A stretch of DNA of 12,342 nucleotides. It comes from an uncultured Oscillospiraceae bacterium. GTDB taxonomy: Bacteria > Bacillota > Clostridia > Oscillospirales > Ruminococcaceae. Made by a program: the position numbers and the translations under genes. Each line of letters opens with the position of its first letter. The stretch's first letter is position 1. This document shows, piece after piece, positions 1 to 6,161 of this stretch. Location: the NCBI GenBank assembly GCA_900546885.1, contig UREN01000053.1, forward strand, positions 1-12,342. The letters run 5' to 3'. Below the pieces are notes generated by a model, which made no database searches, was not told the DNA's origin, and saw only the letters and a program-made list of their open reading frames with translations.

Positions 1-12
1 TATTCCGACAAG

Positions 13-30
13 GCGCGCCTTTCGGCGCGC
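13..30 (+). other. GC-rich hairpin ahead of the solute-binding protein gene
   Basis: GCGCGCC (13-19) pairs perfectly with GGCGCGC (24-30) around a TTTC loop. No U-run follows; the next bases are a purine-rich ribosome binding site. It may be an intercistronic hairpin of a larger operon or the remains of an upstream terminator. The upstream gene is outside the window, so the role is open. Confidence 0.5.
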
Positions 31-49
31 AGAAAAGAGGGGTTTCTTG

Positions 50-1096
50 ATGAAAAAGACCATTAGCCTTTTGCTGGCGCTTGCACTGTGCGCCACACTT
101 TTGGCCGGGTGCAGCGGCCCTGCCTCCAGCGCGGCCTCTTCGGCCCCGGCGCAAAGCGCCGCCAGCGAAAGCCAGCCGCAGCAGGCGGCCCAGCGCACGG
201 CGTTTCGCATCGCCAGCCTGAAGGGCCCCACCACGATGGGCCTTGTGGGCCTGATGGACAGCGCAGACAAGGGCGAGGCGCGCCACGACTATGAAGTGAC
301 GATGTATGGCGCAGCGGACGAAATTACCCCGCTGCTGGTGAAAGGGGAAGTGGACGTAGCCCTTGTGCCCTGCAACCTTGCCAGTGTGCTGTACAATAAG
401 ATGAAAGAGACGGGCGGCGTGGAAGTGGCCGCCATCAACACGCTGGGCGTGCTGTATATTGTGACGACGGGCGACGGCATCACCAGCGTGGCCGACCTTG
501 CGGGCAAAACCATCTATTCCACGGGCAAGGGCACCACGCCGGAATATACGCTGAACTATATTTTAGAGCAAAACGGCCTTGTGCCGGGCGAAGATGTAAC
601 GGTGGAATATAAAAGCGAGGCCACCGAGGTGCTGAGCGCCATGCAAATGTCCAGCGGGTACCCCATTGCCATGCTGCCCCAGCCGTATGTCACCACGGCG
701 CAGATGCAGATGGAGGGCCTTAGCGTTGCGCTGGATATGACGGAGGAGTGGAACAAGGTTTCGCCCGATTCTGCCCTTGTCACCGGCGTGGTGCTGGCGC
801 GCACGCAGTTTGTGGAAGAGAACGAGGCGGCCTTTGCAGAGTTTCTGGAAGACTATGCGGCCAGTGTAGAGTTTGTAAACGCCAACACGCAGGAGGCCGC
901 GGCCCTTGTGGCGCAGTATGGCATTGTGCCCAAGGCCGAGGTGGCCGAAAAAGCCCTGCCCGCGTGCAATATCACGTTTATTACCGGGGCGGATATGAAG
1001 GCCAAGGTGTCCGGTTATTTGAATGTTCTGTATGAACAGAACGCACAGGCAGTGGGCGGGCAGATGCCCGGCGACGATTTCTACTACGGTGCGTAA
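50..1096 (+). CDS. ABC transporter solute-binding lipoprotein (NitT/TauT/SsuA-like)
   Basis: Predicted extracytoplasmic substrate receptor for the importer encoded next. The ATG at 50 is preferred over the TTG at 47 because GAGGGG (37-42) sits 7 nt upstream. The 348-residue product starts with a lipoprotein signal peptide: basic MKK, a hydrophobic stretch and the lipobox LAGC with Cys21 as the lipidated residue. A Ser/Ala/Gln-rich linker (about 22-50) follows, as is common in Gram-positive lipoproteins. The rest fits a periplasmic-binding fold of the SsuA/THI5 kind: a first beta-strand FRIASLKGP, then KGEVDVALVP and LAGKTIYSTGKGTTPE, regions that usually line the ligand cleft. Its stop overlaps the start of the permease-ATPase by 8 nt, so the two are co-translated. 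Substrate unknown; aliphatic sulfonates, taurine, nitrate-like anions or thiamine precursors are family possibilities, and nothing visible selects one. High confidence in class, low in ligand. Confidence 0.88.
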   Translation: MKKTISLLLALALCATLLAGCSGPASSAASSAPAQSAASESQPQQAAQRTAFRIASLKGPTTMGLVGLMDSADKGEARHDYEVTMYGAADEITPLLVKGEVDVALVPCNLASVLYNKMKETGGVEVAAINTLGVLYIVTTGDGITSVADLAGKTIYSTGKGTTPEYTLNYILEQNGLVPGEDVTVEYKSEATEVLSAMQMSSGYPIAMLPQPYVTTAQMQMEGLSVALDMTEEWNKVSPDSALVTGVVLARTQFVEENEAAFAEFLEDYAASVEFVNANTQEAAALVAQYGIVPKAEVAEKALPACNITFITGADMKAKVSGYLNVLYEQNAQAVGGQMPGDDFYYGA

Positions 1097-2465
1097 GTTG
1101 CTGCATCACAAGTGGCTGCAAAACGCGCTGGCCATTGTGTTTTGGCTGTGCGTGTGGCAGGCCGTAAGCATGGCGGTGGCCTCTTCGCTGATTCTGGCCT
1201 CGCCGCTTGCAGTGCTGAAGACGCTGGCGGGCCTTGTGCCCACCGCTGCCTTCTGGCACACAGTGTGCCAAAGCACAGCGCGCATTCTGGCGGGCTTTTT
1301 TCTGGGCCTGTTCGGGGGGCTTGCGCTGGCGTGCCTTTCCGCCGCCTGCGCCTTTGTGCGCGTGCTGCTGCACCCGCTGATCCTCACAATAAAAAGTGTG
1401 CCGGTGGCCAGTTTTACGGTGCTGGCGCTGTTCTGGCTGAGCAATGCGGCCAACCTTTCCATGCTGATCAGCTTTCTGATGGTGATGCCCGTGGTATATG
1501 CCAACACGCTGGAGGCCCTTTTAAGCGTGGACACCGCGTTGCCCGAGATGGCGAAAGTGTTCCGCCTGGGGCCTGTGCGCACGGCGCGCTACGTCTATGC
1601 CCCCGCGGCAGCGCCCGGCGTGCGTGCCGCGTGCCGGGTGGGCCTTGGCCTGTGCTGGAAAAGCGGCGTGGCGGCCGAGGTGATTGGCATTACGGCCGGC
1701 AGCCTGGGCGAAATGCTGTACAATGCAAAGCTGCTGCTCTCGGCGCCAGACCTGTTTGCCTGGACGCTGGTCATCATCCTGCTCAGCTTTGGCTTTGAAA
1801 AGCTGTTTCTGGCGGCGCTTGGGCTTGCCGAACAGGCTGTGTGCCGCCGGTGCCCGCCGCCCATGCGGCACCGGGCCGCAGCGCCTGCGGCGCTGCAGGC
1901 AGACGGCGTGTGGAAAAGCTTTCACGGCAATGCGGTGCTGTGCGGCGTAACGCAGCGCTTTGCCCCGGGCGAGGCCGTGTGTGTCATGGCGCCCAGCGGC
2001 GCGGGCAAAACCACGCTGCTGCGCCTGCTGCTGGGGCTGGTTAAGCCCGACCGGGGCAGCATTTCCCCCGCGGGGGCAAAGCTTTCCTGTGCTTTTCAGG
2101 AAGAACGGCTGGTGCCCGGCCTTTCGGCAGTGGGCAATGTGCTGCTGGCCTGCCCGTGCACGCGGGCGCAGGCAGAAAGCGCTTTTGGCGCGCTGGGGTT
2201 TGAAGCGCACACCATGCACCAGCCCGTGTGCGAGCTGTCGGGCGGGCAGCAGCGCCGGGTAAGCCTGGCGCGCGCCATGCTGGCAGACAGCGCGGCCGTT
2301 CTGTTAGACGAGCCCTTCAAAGGGCTGGACGATGAGGCAAAGGCCGCTGCCGCCGCCTTTGTGCGCGAAAATGCCGCGGGGCGCGCCGTGGTGTGCGTGA
2401 CGCACGACGCCGCCGATGCAGGCCTGCTTGCAGCGCGCACCGTGCAGCTTTTTGCGAAAAAATGA
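1089..2465 (+). CDS. Fused ABC importer permease-ATPase
   Basis: One 458-residue chain carries both the membrane and ATP-binding domains of a type I importer, normally two genes in the NitT/TauT/SsuBC family. Start: GTG at 1089 overlaps the preceding stop by 8 nt; TTG at 1098 is an alternative, and neither has a clear SD, so translational coupling is likely. Residues 1 to about 240 are hydrophobic helices with an EAA-type coupling loop around 152-180 (Gly161 in RLGPVR). After a short linker containing CRRC, the nucleotide-binding domain has Walker A APSGAGKTT (301-309), Q-loop Gln337, signature LSGGQ (383-387), Walker B LLDEP (405-409) and H-loop His439. All catalytic elements are intact. The ATPase part is compact, with only 82 residues between Walker A and the signature. 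A homodimer would supply two permease and two ATPase domains. The reading frame is continuous across the junction, so no frameshift is needed to explain the fusion. The gene is followed at once by a terminator. Confidence 0.88.
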   Translation: MRKLLHHKWLQNALAIVFWLCVWQAVSMAVASSLILASPLAVLKTLAGLVPTAAFWHTVCQSTARILAGFFLGLFGGLALACLSAACAFVRVLLHPLILTIKSVPVASFTVLALFWLSNAANLSMLISFLMVMPVVYANTLEALLSVDTALPEMAKVFRLGPVRTARYVYAPAAAPGVRAACRVGLGLCWKSGVAAEVIGITAGSLGEMLYNAKLLLSAPDLFAWTLVIILLSFGFEKLFLAALGLAEQAVCRRCPPPMRHRAAAPAALQADGVWKSFHGNAVLCGVTQRFAPGEAVCVMAPSGAGKTTLLRLLLGLVKPDRGSISPAGAKLSCAFQEERLVPGLSAVGNVLLACPCTRAQAESAFGALGFEAHTMHQPVCELSGGQQRRVSLARAMLADSAAVLLDEPFKGLDDEAKAAAAAFVRENAAGRAVVCVTHDAADAGLLAARTVQLFAKK

Positions 2466-2467
2466 CG

Positions 2468-2506
2468 GCAAAGCCTCCCGGCCCACTTGAAACCGGGAGG
2501 CTTTGC
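2468..2506 (+). terminator. Terminator-like hairpin after the ABC importer genes
   Basis: A 14-bp perfect stem, GCAAAGCCTCCCGG (2468-2481) with CCGGGAGGCTTTGC (2493-2506), encloses an 11-nt loop and begins 2 nt after the permease-ATPase stop. The downstream U-rich tract is weak (TGGTATAATTTGC), but the 3' arm itself carries CTTTG. The hairpin physically overlaps the promoter for the next gene. Confidence 0.75.
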
Positions 2507-2515
2507 TGGTATAAT
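2487..2515 (+). promoter_or_regulatory. Sigma-A promoter embedded in the terminator, driving the surface-protein gene
   Basis: TTGAAA at 2487-2492 and TATAAT at 2510-2515 are separated by exactly 17 nt, and TG precedes the -10 as in an extended -10 (TGGTATAAT). The -35 lies in the terminator loop and most of the spacer is the terminator 3' arm. Transcription would begin near 2522, giving a leader of about 117 nt. The match to consensus is close to perfect; use in vivo is inferred. Confidence 0.8.
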
Positions 2516-2528
2516 TTGCTTATTCGGC

Positions 2529-2546
2529 AGAACAGGCGCCTGTTCT
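2529..2546. repeat. 18-bp perfect palindrome just downstream of the promoter
   Basis: AGAACAGGCGCCTGTTCT is its own reverse complement. It lies about 7-25 nt past the expected transcription start. In DNA it could be a repressor operator; in RNA it would form a 7-bp stem with a GCGC loop. The sequence does not decide between these. Confidence 0.55.
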
Positions 2547-2547
2547 C

Positions 2548-2576
2548 TGTTTTCACCGTCTGGTGAAAACAATTTT
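2548..2576 (+). promoter_or_regulatory. Leader hairpin followed by a short U-run (possible attenuator)
   Basis: TGTTTTCACC (2548-2557) pairs perfectly with GGTGAAAACA (2562-2571) over a GTCT loop and is followed by ATTTTCCC. This resembles a short intrinsic terminator inside the 5' leader of the surface-protein gene, about 65 nt ahead of its start codon. The U-run is only four bases, so termination would be partial at most. A third, smaller hairpin (CTTTCG 2606-2611 with CGAAAG 2617-2622) sits just before the ribosome binding site. Confidence 0.45.
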
Positions 2577-2638
2577 CCCTGAAAAGAAGGGCCGCCCTGC
2601 TCTGCCTTTCGAAGCCCGAAAGAAAGGTGAAGCGGATT

Positions 2639-4672
2639 ATGAAATATGCGGTATGGAAAAAAGCGGCGGTATTTCTGCTGGCGGCATGCATGGTGCTTGC
2701 GTTTGGCGGCGCCGCAGCGTTTGCCGAAGGCGAGGCAGGCAATGTGGCGCAGGTGAACGGCACACAGTACGCTACTCTGGCGCAGGCGGTGGAGGCCGCG
2801 CCGGACGGGGTGGAAACAACCGTCGAGCTGCTTGACGACATTGTGATGAAAACAGAGGATATCGTTACCGTTCCGGAAGGCAAAAATATTCTGCTGGATA
2901 TGAAGGGGCACAGCATTACGGTAGAAAGCAGTTTTGAGGGCCGCCCCTTTGTAAACTACGGAACATTAACTGTGACAGGCGAAGGCACGGTGGACAGCAG
3001 CGCCGGTACTTTGGGGTACGGCAGTATTGACAACTATGGGGTTTTGTGCCTGAAGAATGGTGCTTACCGTGGAAATTTGCAGGCGGCCGGCAGCAATATT
3101 TGGAACCGCGCAGGTGGGACAGCTACTTTTGAAGGCGGCACTTATACGGGCTGCGGCACTGAAATTGCCACACAGGAGGGCAGTACGACTTATATAAAAG
3201 GCGGTTACTATGAAAGCCCCTGGTATCCCGCTGTGGAAAACCGGGGAGACATGACGATTTCCGGCGGCGAATTCCGTAATACGTCCTGCAGCTCCTGCTC
3301 GGACAAGTGGGGATATACAGTTCGCAGCGGTGAAAGCTCCAGTACTGCTTACCTGCGCTTTGAAAATGGTAAAGTAGTAGGCGTACAGGGCGGCTTGGCG
3401 ATTGCAGGGGGTACAGCGGATATTTATGACGGCGATTTCAGCACAGTTTCCTGTGTAAATAACCCGGCCCATACGACTACTTCCTTCTATGCACTGTATG
3501 TGGCCGGAGAATCTTTTGAAAATATGGCTACTGTATATGGCGGCAATTTTCATGCGGCATACAGGGAAGCGGTGCATATCGGGAACAGTAACCCTGCGCC
3601 TGACAGCGGAGCGGGAAAAAGCTCTATCGTCTTGATAAAAGGCGGCACATTTACCGGCGGGACCCTCGATGGAACCGCGGTTGTTGTAGAAAATACAGAT
3701 AACGCCGTGGGCGCGGCGAGTATTACCGGCGGCACCTTCAGCTCGGATGTGAGCGCATATGTGCCCGCGGGCTCTGCGGCGGTGGAAGACGAAAACGGGA
3801 ACTTCATCATCGCGCCTGCCGCGGACGCCTGCTTCGCCATCGGCAATGTTGGGTACAACACGCTGGCCGAGGCCGTGGCCGCAGTGCCTGCGGATGGCAC
3901 GCAGGTTACCATCACCATGCTCAGGGACGCGCAGGGCGGCGGCGTGGTGGTGAAAGAGGGGCAGAGCATTGTGTTCGATTTCGGCGGGCACACATACAAT
4001 ATCAACGGGACGCTGGTCGGCTCTGCGGGCACAGAGACGAACGGCATGCAGCTTTTGAAGGGCTCTGCCGTCACGCTGAAGAACGGCACGCTCACTTCCG
4101 ACAAAGCCAAGATACTGGTGCAGAATTACTGCGACCTCACATTGGACGGCGTGAAGCTGGACGGCACGAAGAGCAGCGTCTGCGGCTATGTGCTTTCGAA
4201 CAACTTCGGCAACACGGTGGCAACGGGCGATACCTGCATTACGGCGGGCGAAGGAAAAGTGGCCTTCGATTTGTATTATAATATGTCGGATGCATATAAA
4301 GACGGCGTCACCGTCACCTTTGACGAAAACTTTACCGGCAAAGTGACCGGCAAGATAGAATACGGCGCAGGCAACCCGGTGGACGGCTGGGAGGATAAAG
4401 CTGCCCTCACCATTCAGGGCGGCACGTTCGACACACAGTTCGCCGCCAGCGGCAGCAATGACATCAAGCAAGCCAATATCAGCATTTCGGGCGGCTCCTT
4501 CACCTCCAAAGATGCGGCCGGTTACGTTGTGCCCGGGTTTGAGCTGAAGCAGAATGCAGACGGCACCTTCGGCGTGGTCAAAAAGACGGAAACACCCACC
4601 CAGCCCCAGCCTCAGCCGTCCGCACCCAGCGGCGGCCAGAAGGCAAACCCCAAAACAGGCATGCCGGCCTGA
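2639..4672 (+). CDS. Secreted surface protein with two GGxF beta-repeat modules and a C-terminal NPKTG motif
   Basis: Predicted exported, adhesin-like protein of 677 residues; no enzymatic function is visible. The ATG at 2639 is chosen because AAGGTGA (2624-2630) lies 8 nt upstream; an in-frame GTG at 2627 would add four residues. A signal peptide with probable cleavage after AAAFA (Ala29) starts the chain. Module 1 (about 37-397) opens with NGTQYATLAQAVEAAPDG and module 2 (about 398-647) with NVGYNTLAEAVAAVPADG. Both are rich in short turns such as GGTF, GGNF and ISGGSF and close similarly (GGTFSSDVSAYVPAG; GGSFTSKDAAGYVVPG). This pattern suggests a right-handed parallel beta-helix or pectate-lyase-like adhesive fold. 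A Pro/Gln linker (651-661) leads to NPKTG (670-674), like a sortase sorting signal, but only MPA follows; the usual hydrophobic segment and basic tail are missing. Third codon positions change sharply inside the gene near 3700. Own promoter and terminator; apparently monocistronic. Confidence 0.85.
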   Translation: MKYAVWKKAAVFLLAACMVLAFGGAAAFAEGEAGNVAQVNGTQYATLAQAVEAAPDGVETTVELLDDIVMKTEDIVTVPEGKNILLDMKGHSITVESSFEGRPFVNYGTLTVTGEGTVDSSAGTLGYGSIDNYGVLCLKNGAYRGNLQAAGSNIWNRAGGTATFEGGTYTGCGTEIATQEGSTTYIKGGYYESPWYPAVENRGDMTISGGEFRNTSCSSCSDKWGYTVRSGESSSTAYLRFENGKVVGVQGGLAIAGGTADIYDGDFSTVSCVNNPAHTTTSFYALYVAGESFENMATVYGGNFHAAYREAVHIGNSNPAPDSGAGKSSIVLIKGGTFTGGTLDGTAVVVENTDNAVGAASITGGTFSSDVSAYVPAGSAAVEDENGNFIIAPAADACFAIGNVGYNTLAEAVAAVPADGTQVTITMLRDAQGGGVVVKEGQSIVFDFGGHTYNINGTLVGSAGTETNGMQLLKGSAVTLKNGTLTSDKAKILVQNYCDLTLDGVKLDGTKSSVCGYVLSNNFGNTVATGDTCITAGEGKVAFDLYYNMSDAYKDGVTVTFDENFTGKVTGKIEYGAGNPVDGWEDKAALTIQGGTFDTQFAASGSNDIKQANISISGGSFTSKDAAGYVVPGFELKQNADGTFGVVKKTETPTQPQPQPSAPSGGQKANPKTGMPA

Positions 4673-4716
4673 GGCTGGGCACAGCCGGGCAAATGCGGCA
4701 TATGATGCAGCGCAAA

Positions 4717-4753
4717 GGCAAAGGGGCCGCCCCTGCGGGGCGGCCCCTTTGCC
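4717..4753 (+). terminator. Terminator-like hairpin after the surface-protein gene
   Basis: GGCAAAGGGGCCGCCCC (4717-4733) pairs over 17 perfect base pairs with GGGGCGGCCCCTTTGCC (4737-4753), loop TGC. It lies 44 nt after the stop codon. No U-run follows the stem; the only Us are the CTTTG inside the 3' arm, the same arm style as at 2468-2506. The near-perfect symmetry would let it act on both strands. Confidence 0.65.
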
Positions 4754-4759
4754 TGCGCC

Positions 4760-4803
4760 TGCCGTGCGCGAAAAATGCAGGTTTTGCAAGGAAAAGCACG
4801 GCA
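4760..4803. repeat. Inverted repeat between the terminator and the corA promoter
   Basis: TGCCGTGC (4760-4767) and GCACGGCA (4796-4803) are perfect 8-bp inverted repeats around 28 nt. The loop contains a second short pair of TGCA (4776-4779 and 4785-4788). It ends in a six-A run directly before the -35 of the next promoter, so it could be an operator or simply structured spacer. No regulator is suggested by its neighbours. Confidence 0.35.
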
Positions 4804-4810
4804 AAAAACC

Positions 4811-4840
4811 TTGACAAACCGACGGTGCAAAGCATAAACT
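4811..4840 (+). promoter_or_regulatory. Probable promoter of the CorA-family transporter gene
   Basis: TTGACA (4811-4816) is a perfect -35 box. TAAACT (4835-4840) is an acceptable -10 at a spacing of 18 nt. An A-rich run (4803-4808) immediately upstream may act as an UP element. Transcription from about 4847 would give a leader of roughly 175 nt before the transporter start codon. Confidence 0.6.
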
Positions 4841-4867
4841 GAATAATGCGGCGGCATGGAGACGTAC

Positions 4868-4978
4868 ATGCAGGCAGGCCGCGGAAAGGACTGTGAGCAG
4901 GCCATGGAAGGCGACGCCCAAGGGCGATTATGCAAACAAAAATTACATAGCGCTGTTCACGGTGCGCGGCGGCCATAG
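4868..4978 (+). CDS. Possible 36-residue leader peptide upstream of the CorA-family gene
   Basis: A short ORF starts at ATG 4868 with GGAG (4858-4861) 6 nt upstream. An in-frame ATG at 4856 would add four residues but has no SD. The peptide runs from MQAGRGKDCEQAMEGDAQ to a C-terminal ARRP before TAG. The first 20 codons are GC-rich at the third position, like the surrounding genes; the middle (TTA, AAA, CAA, AAA, TTA) is not. It lies wholly within the predicted leader and its stop codon falls in the loop of a hairpin just ahead of the SD-masking stem at 4983-5012. No family recognised. Short ORFs of this size arise by chance in GC-rich DNA, so this is a candidate only. Confidence 0.3.
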   Translation: MQAGRGKDCEQAMEGDAQGRLCKQKLHSAVHGARRP

Positions 4979-5013
4979 CTGCCCTTTCGCGCCGTGTTTT
5001 GGCGCGGAAAGGA
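4968..5013 (+). promoter_or_regulatory. Leader hairpins masking the corA ribosome binding site
   Basis: Two adjoining stems are visible. GGCGGC (4968-4973) pairs with GCTGCC (4978-4983), one G-U, loop CATA. Next, CCTTTCGCGCC (4983-4993) pairs with GGCGCG (5001-5006) and, past a bulged G5007, AAAGG (5008-5012). The second stem buries most of the SD AAAGGA (5008-5013) that serves ATG 5021. This is the usual form of a translational off-state, as in riboswitches or leader-peptide control. I could not match the leader to a known riboswitch class by eye. Confidence 0.5.
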
Positions 5014-5020
5014 ACGGCTG

Positions 5021-5956
5021 ATGGTTTCGATTTATGAGACGCAGGAGGGGCGGCTGCATGAATGCGAGCAAATCTGCCCCGGCACGTGGGTGGATTTGTG
5101 CGCCCCCACGGAAGAAGAAATTGCTGCGGTGTGCACGCAGCTGCACATTGACGCAGACCTGGTGCGCGCGGCGCTGGACGAAGAGGAGCGAAGCCGCATC
5201 GACTCTGAAGACGGGCACATGCTGATTTTGGTGGACACCCCAACCGTGGAGGTGCGCCCCGGGCGCGGCTTTGTGTACACTACACTGCCGTACGGCATCA
5301 TTCTGACAGAGGCAAATATCGTGACGGTGTGCCTGAAAGAGACGGCGCTGACGCGCGCGTTCAGCGACAGCCCGGTGAAAAGCTTTTCCACCAAAAAGCA
5401 GCGCCGCATGACGCTGCAGATGCTGTACCGCAATGCCACGCTGTTTCTGTTCTACCTGCGCGAGGTGGATAAAGCCTCCAACCGTGTGGAAAACGAGCTG
5501 CACATCTCGATGAAAAATAAAGAGCTTATTCAAATGCTGGGGCTGGAAAAAAGCCTTGTGTATTTTTCCACCTCGCTGAAGGGCAACGAGCTTGTGCTGG
5601 AAAAACTGATGCGCACCCAGTTTGTGAAAGCGTACCCCGAAGACGAAGAGCTTTTGGAGGACGTGATTATCGAGAACAAGCAGGCCATTGAGATGTCGAA
5701 CATCTACCGCGACATTCTTTCCGGCACCATGGATGCGTTTGCCTCGGTGATTTCGAACAACCTGAATATTGTGATGAAGGTGCTGGCATCTGTCACCATC
5801 ATCCTCACCATTCCCTCCATTATATTCGGGCTGTGGGGCTCGAACGTGCCGGTGCCGTTCGAAACTTCGCCCTATGGGTTTTGGATTGTGATTGCCATTG
5901 CTGTGCTGTTTACAGGCGCTGCTGTGGTATGGATGCTGAAGAAAAAATGGCTTTGA
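5021..5956 (+). CDS. corA: CorA-family divalent metal cation transporter with a GSN variant motif
   Basis: Predicted inner-membrane Mg2+ (or Co2+/Ni2+) channel of the CorA/MIT superfamily, working as a pentamer. ATG 5021 is chosen because AAAGGA lies 7 nt upstream; the in-frame GTG at 4994 has no SD and falls inside the leader hairpin. At 311 residues it is the normal length. The N-terminal two thirds is an acidic, helix-rich cytoplasmic domain (for example DEEERSRIDSEDGHMLILVD). A long stalk helix leads into TM1 (about 252-272, VLASVTIILTIPSIIFGLW) and TM2 (about 286-305), with a short basic end KKKWL. Topology, length and TM1 pattern match the Firmicutes CorA subfamily. The signature loop after TM1, almost always Gly-Met-Asn in CorA, reads Gly273-Ser274-Asn275, then VPVPF. 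The gene stands alone between its own promoter and terminator. High confidence in family, uncertain in ion specificity and transport competence. Confidence 0.87.
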   Translation: MVSIYETQEGRLHECEQICPGTWVDLCAPTEEEIAAVCTQLHIDADLVRAALDEEERSRIDSEDGHMLILVDTPTVEVRPGRGFVYTTLPYGIILTEANIVTVCLKETALTRAFSDSPVKSFSTKKQRRMTLQMLYRNATLFLFYLREVDKASNRVENELHISMKNKELIQMLGLEKSLVYFSTSLKGNELVLEKLMRTQFVKAYPEDEELLEDVIIENKQAIEMSNIYRDILSGTMDAFASVISNNLNIVMKVLASVTIILTIPSIIFGLWGSNVPVPFETSPYGFWIVIAIAVLFTGAAVVWMLKKKWL

Positions 5957-5966
5957 ATTTGGCCGG

Positions 5967-6011
5967 GCCGGGCGGGAAACTGCATTTCCGCCCGGCTTTG
6001 CTTTTGTTTTG
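5967..6011 (+). terminator. Intrinsic terminator after corA
   Basis: GCCGGGCGG then AAA (5967-5979, with G5976 bulged) pairs with TTTCCGCCCGGC (5985-5996) around the loop CTGCA. A T-rich tract, TTTGCTTTTGTTTT, follows. It starts 10 nt after the transporter stop codon and is the most classical terminator in the window. Confidence 0.85.
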
Positions 6012-6099
6012 CGAGTGTTTTCGTGCCTTTTGCGGTGGCGGAAGCGCTCTTTTTTTTGCGTCTTTTGCGCGGAAATGGTAAGTTTTAATAAATTTTGTG

Positions 6100-6144
6100 T
6101 AAAATATCTAAAATATCCTCTTTTTTTTGGCAGTAGATTGCCTA
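6100..6144. promoter_or_regulatory. AT-rich repeats upstream of the glycogen operon promoter
   Basis: Within an otherwise gene-free 330-nt interval, TAAAATATC occurs twice in direct tandem (6100-6108, 6109-6117). A run of eight T (6121-6128) follows, then an imperfect inverted repeat TTGGCA-N6-TGCCTAA (6127-6145). These lie about 20-60 nt ahead of the -35 box, where activator sites or UP elements usually sit. No catabolite-responsive (cre) consensus was found here. Function unknown. Confidence 0.3.
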
Positions 6145-6161
6145 AATGATACAGAATTCCC

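Noticed and set aside
1089..2465. The permease-ATPase fusion as a frameshift or missing-stop artefact
   Set aside because: The frame is open throughout, the linker is compositionally reasonable, and no internal start with an SD is seen ahead of the ATPase domain. Reads would still be needed to exclude an indel fully.
4755..4810. A second terminator at the inverted repeat 4760-4803
   Set aside because: The loop is 28 nt and the stem is followed by As, not Ts, on the + strand; on the - strand no T-run follows the stem either.
2966..4921. A 651-codon open frame on the - strand opposite the surface-protein gene
   Set aside because: The + strand frame has a signal peptide, SD, promoter and family-like repeats. 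The antisense translation is Ala/Arg/His-rich without recognisable domains and is a by-product of GC-rich codon bias.
4841..5020. M-box (ykoK) magnesium riboswitch ahead of corA
   Set aside because: The conserved GUUAGGUGAGGCUCC-type element is not present. The SD-masking stem is real, but the class stays unassigned.
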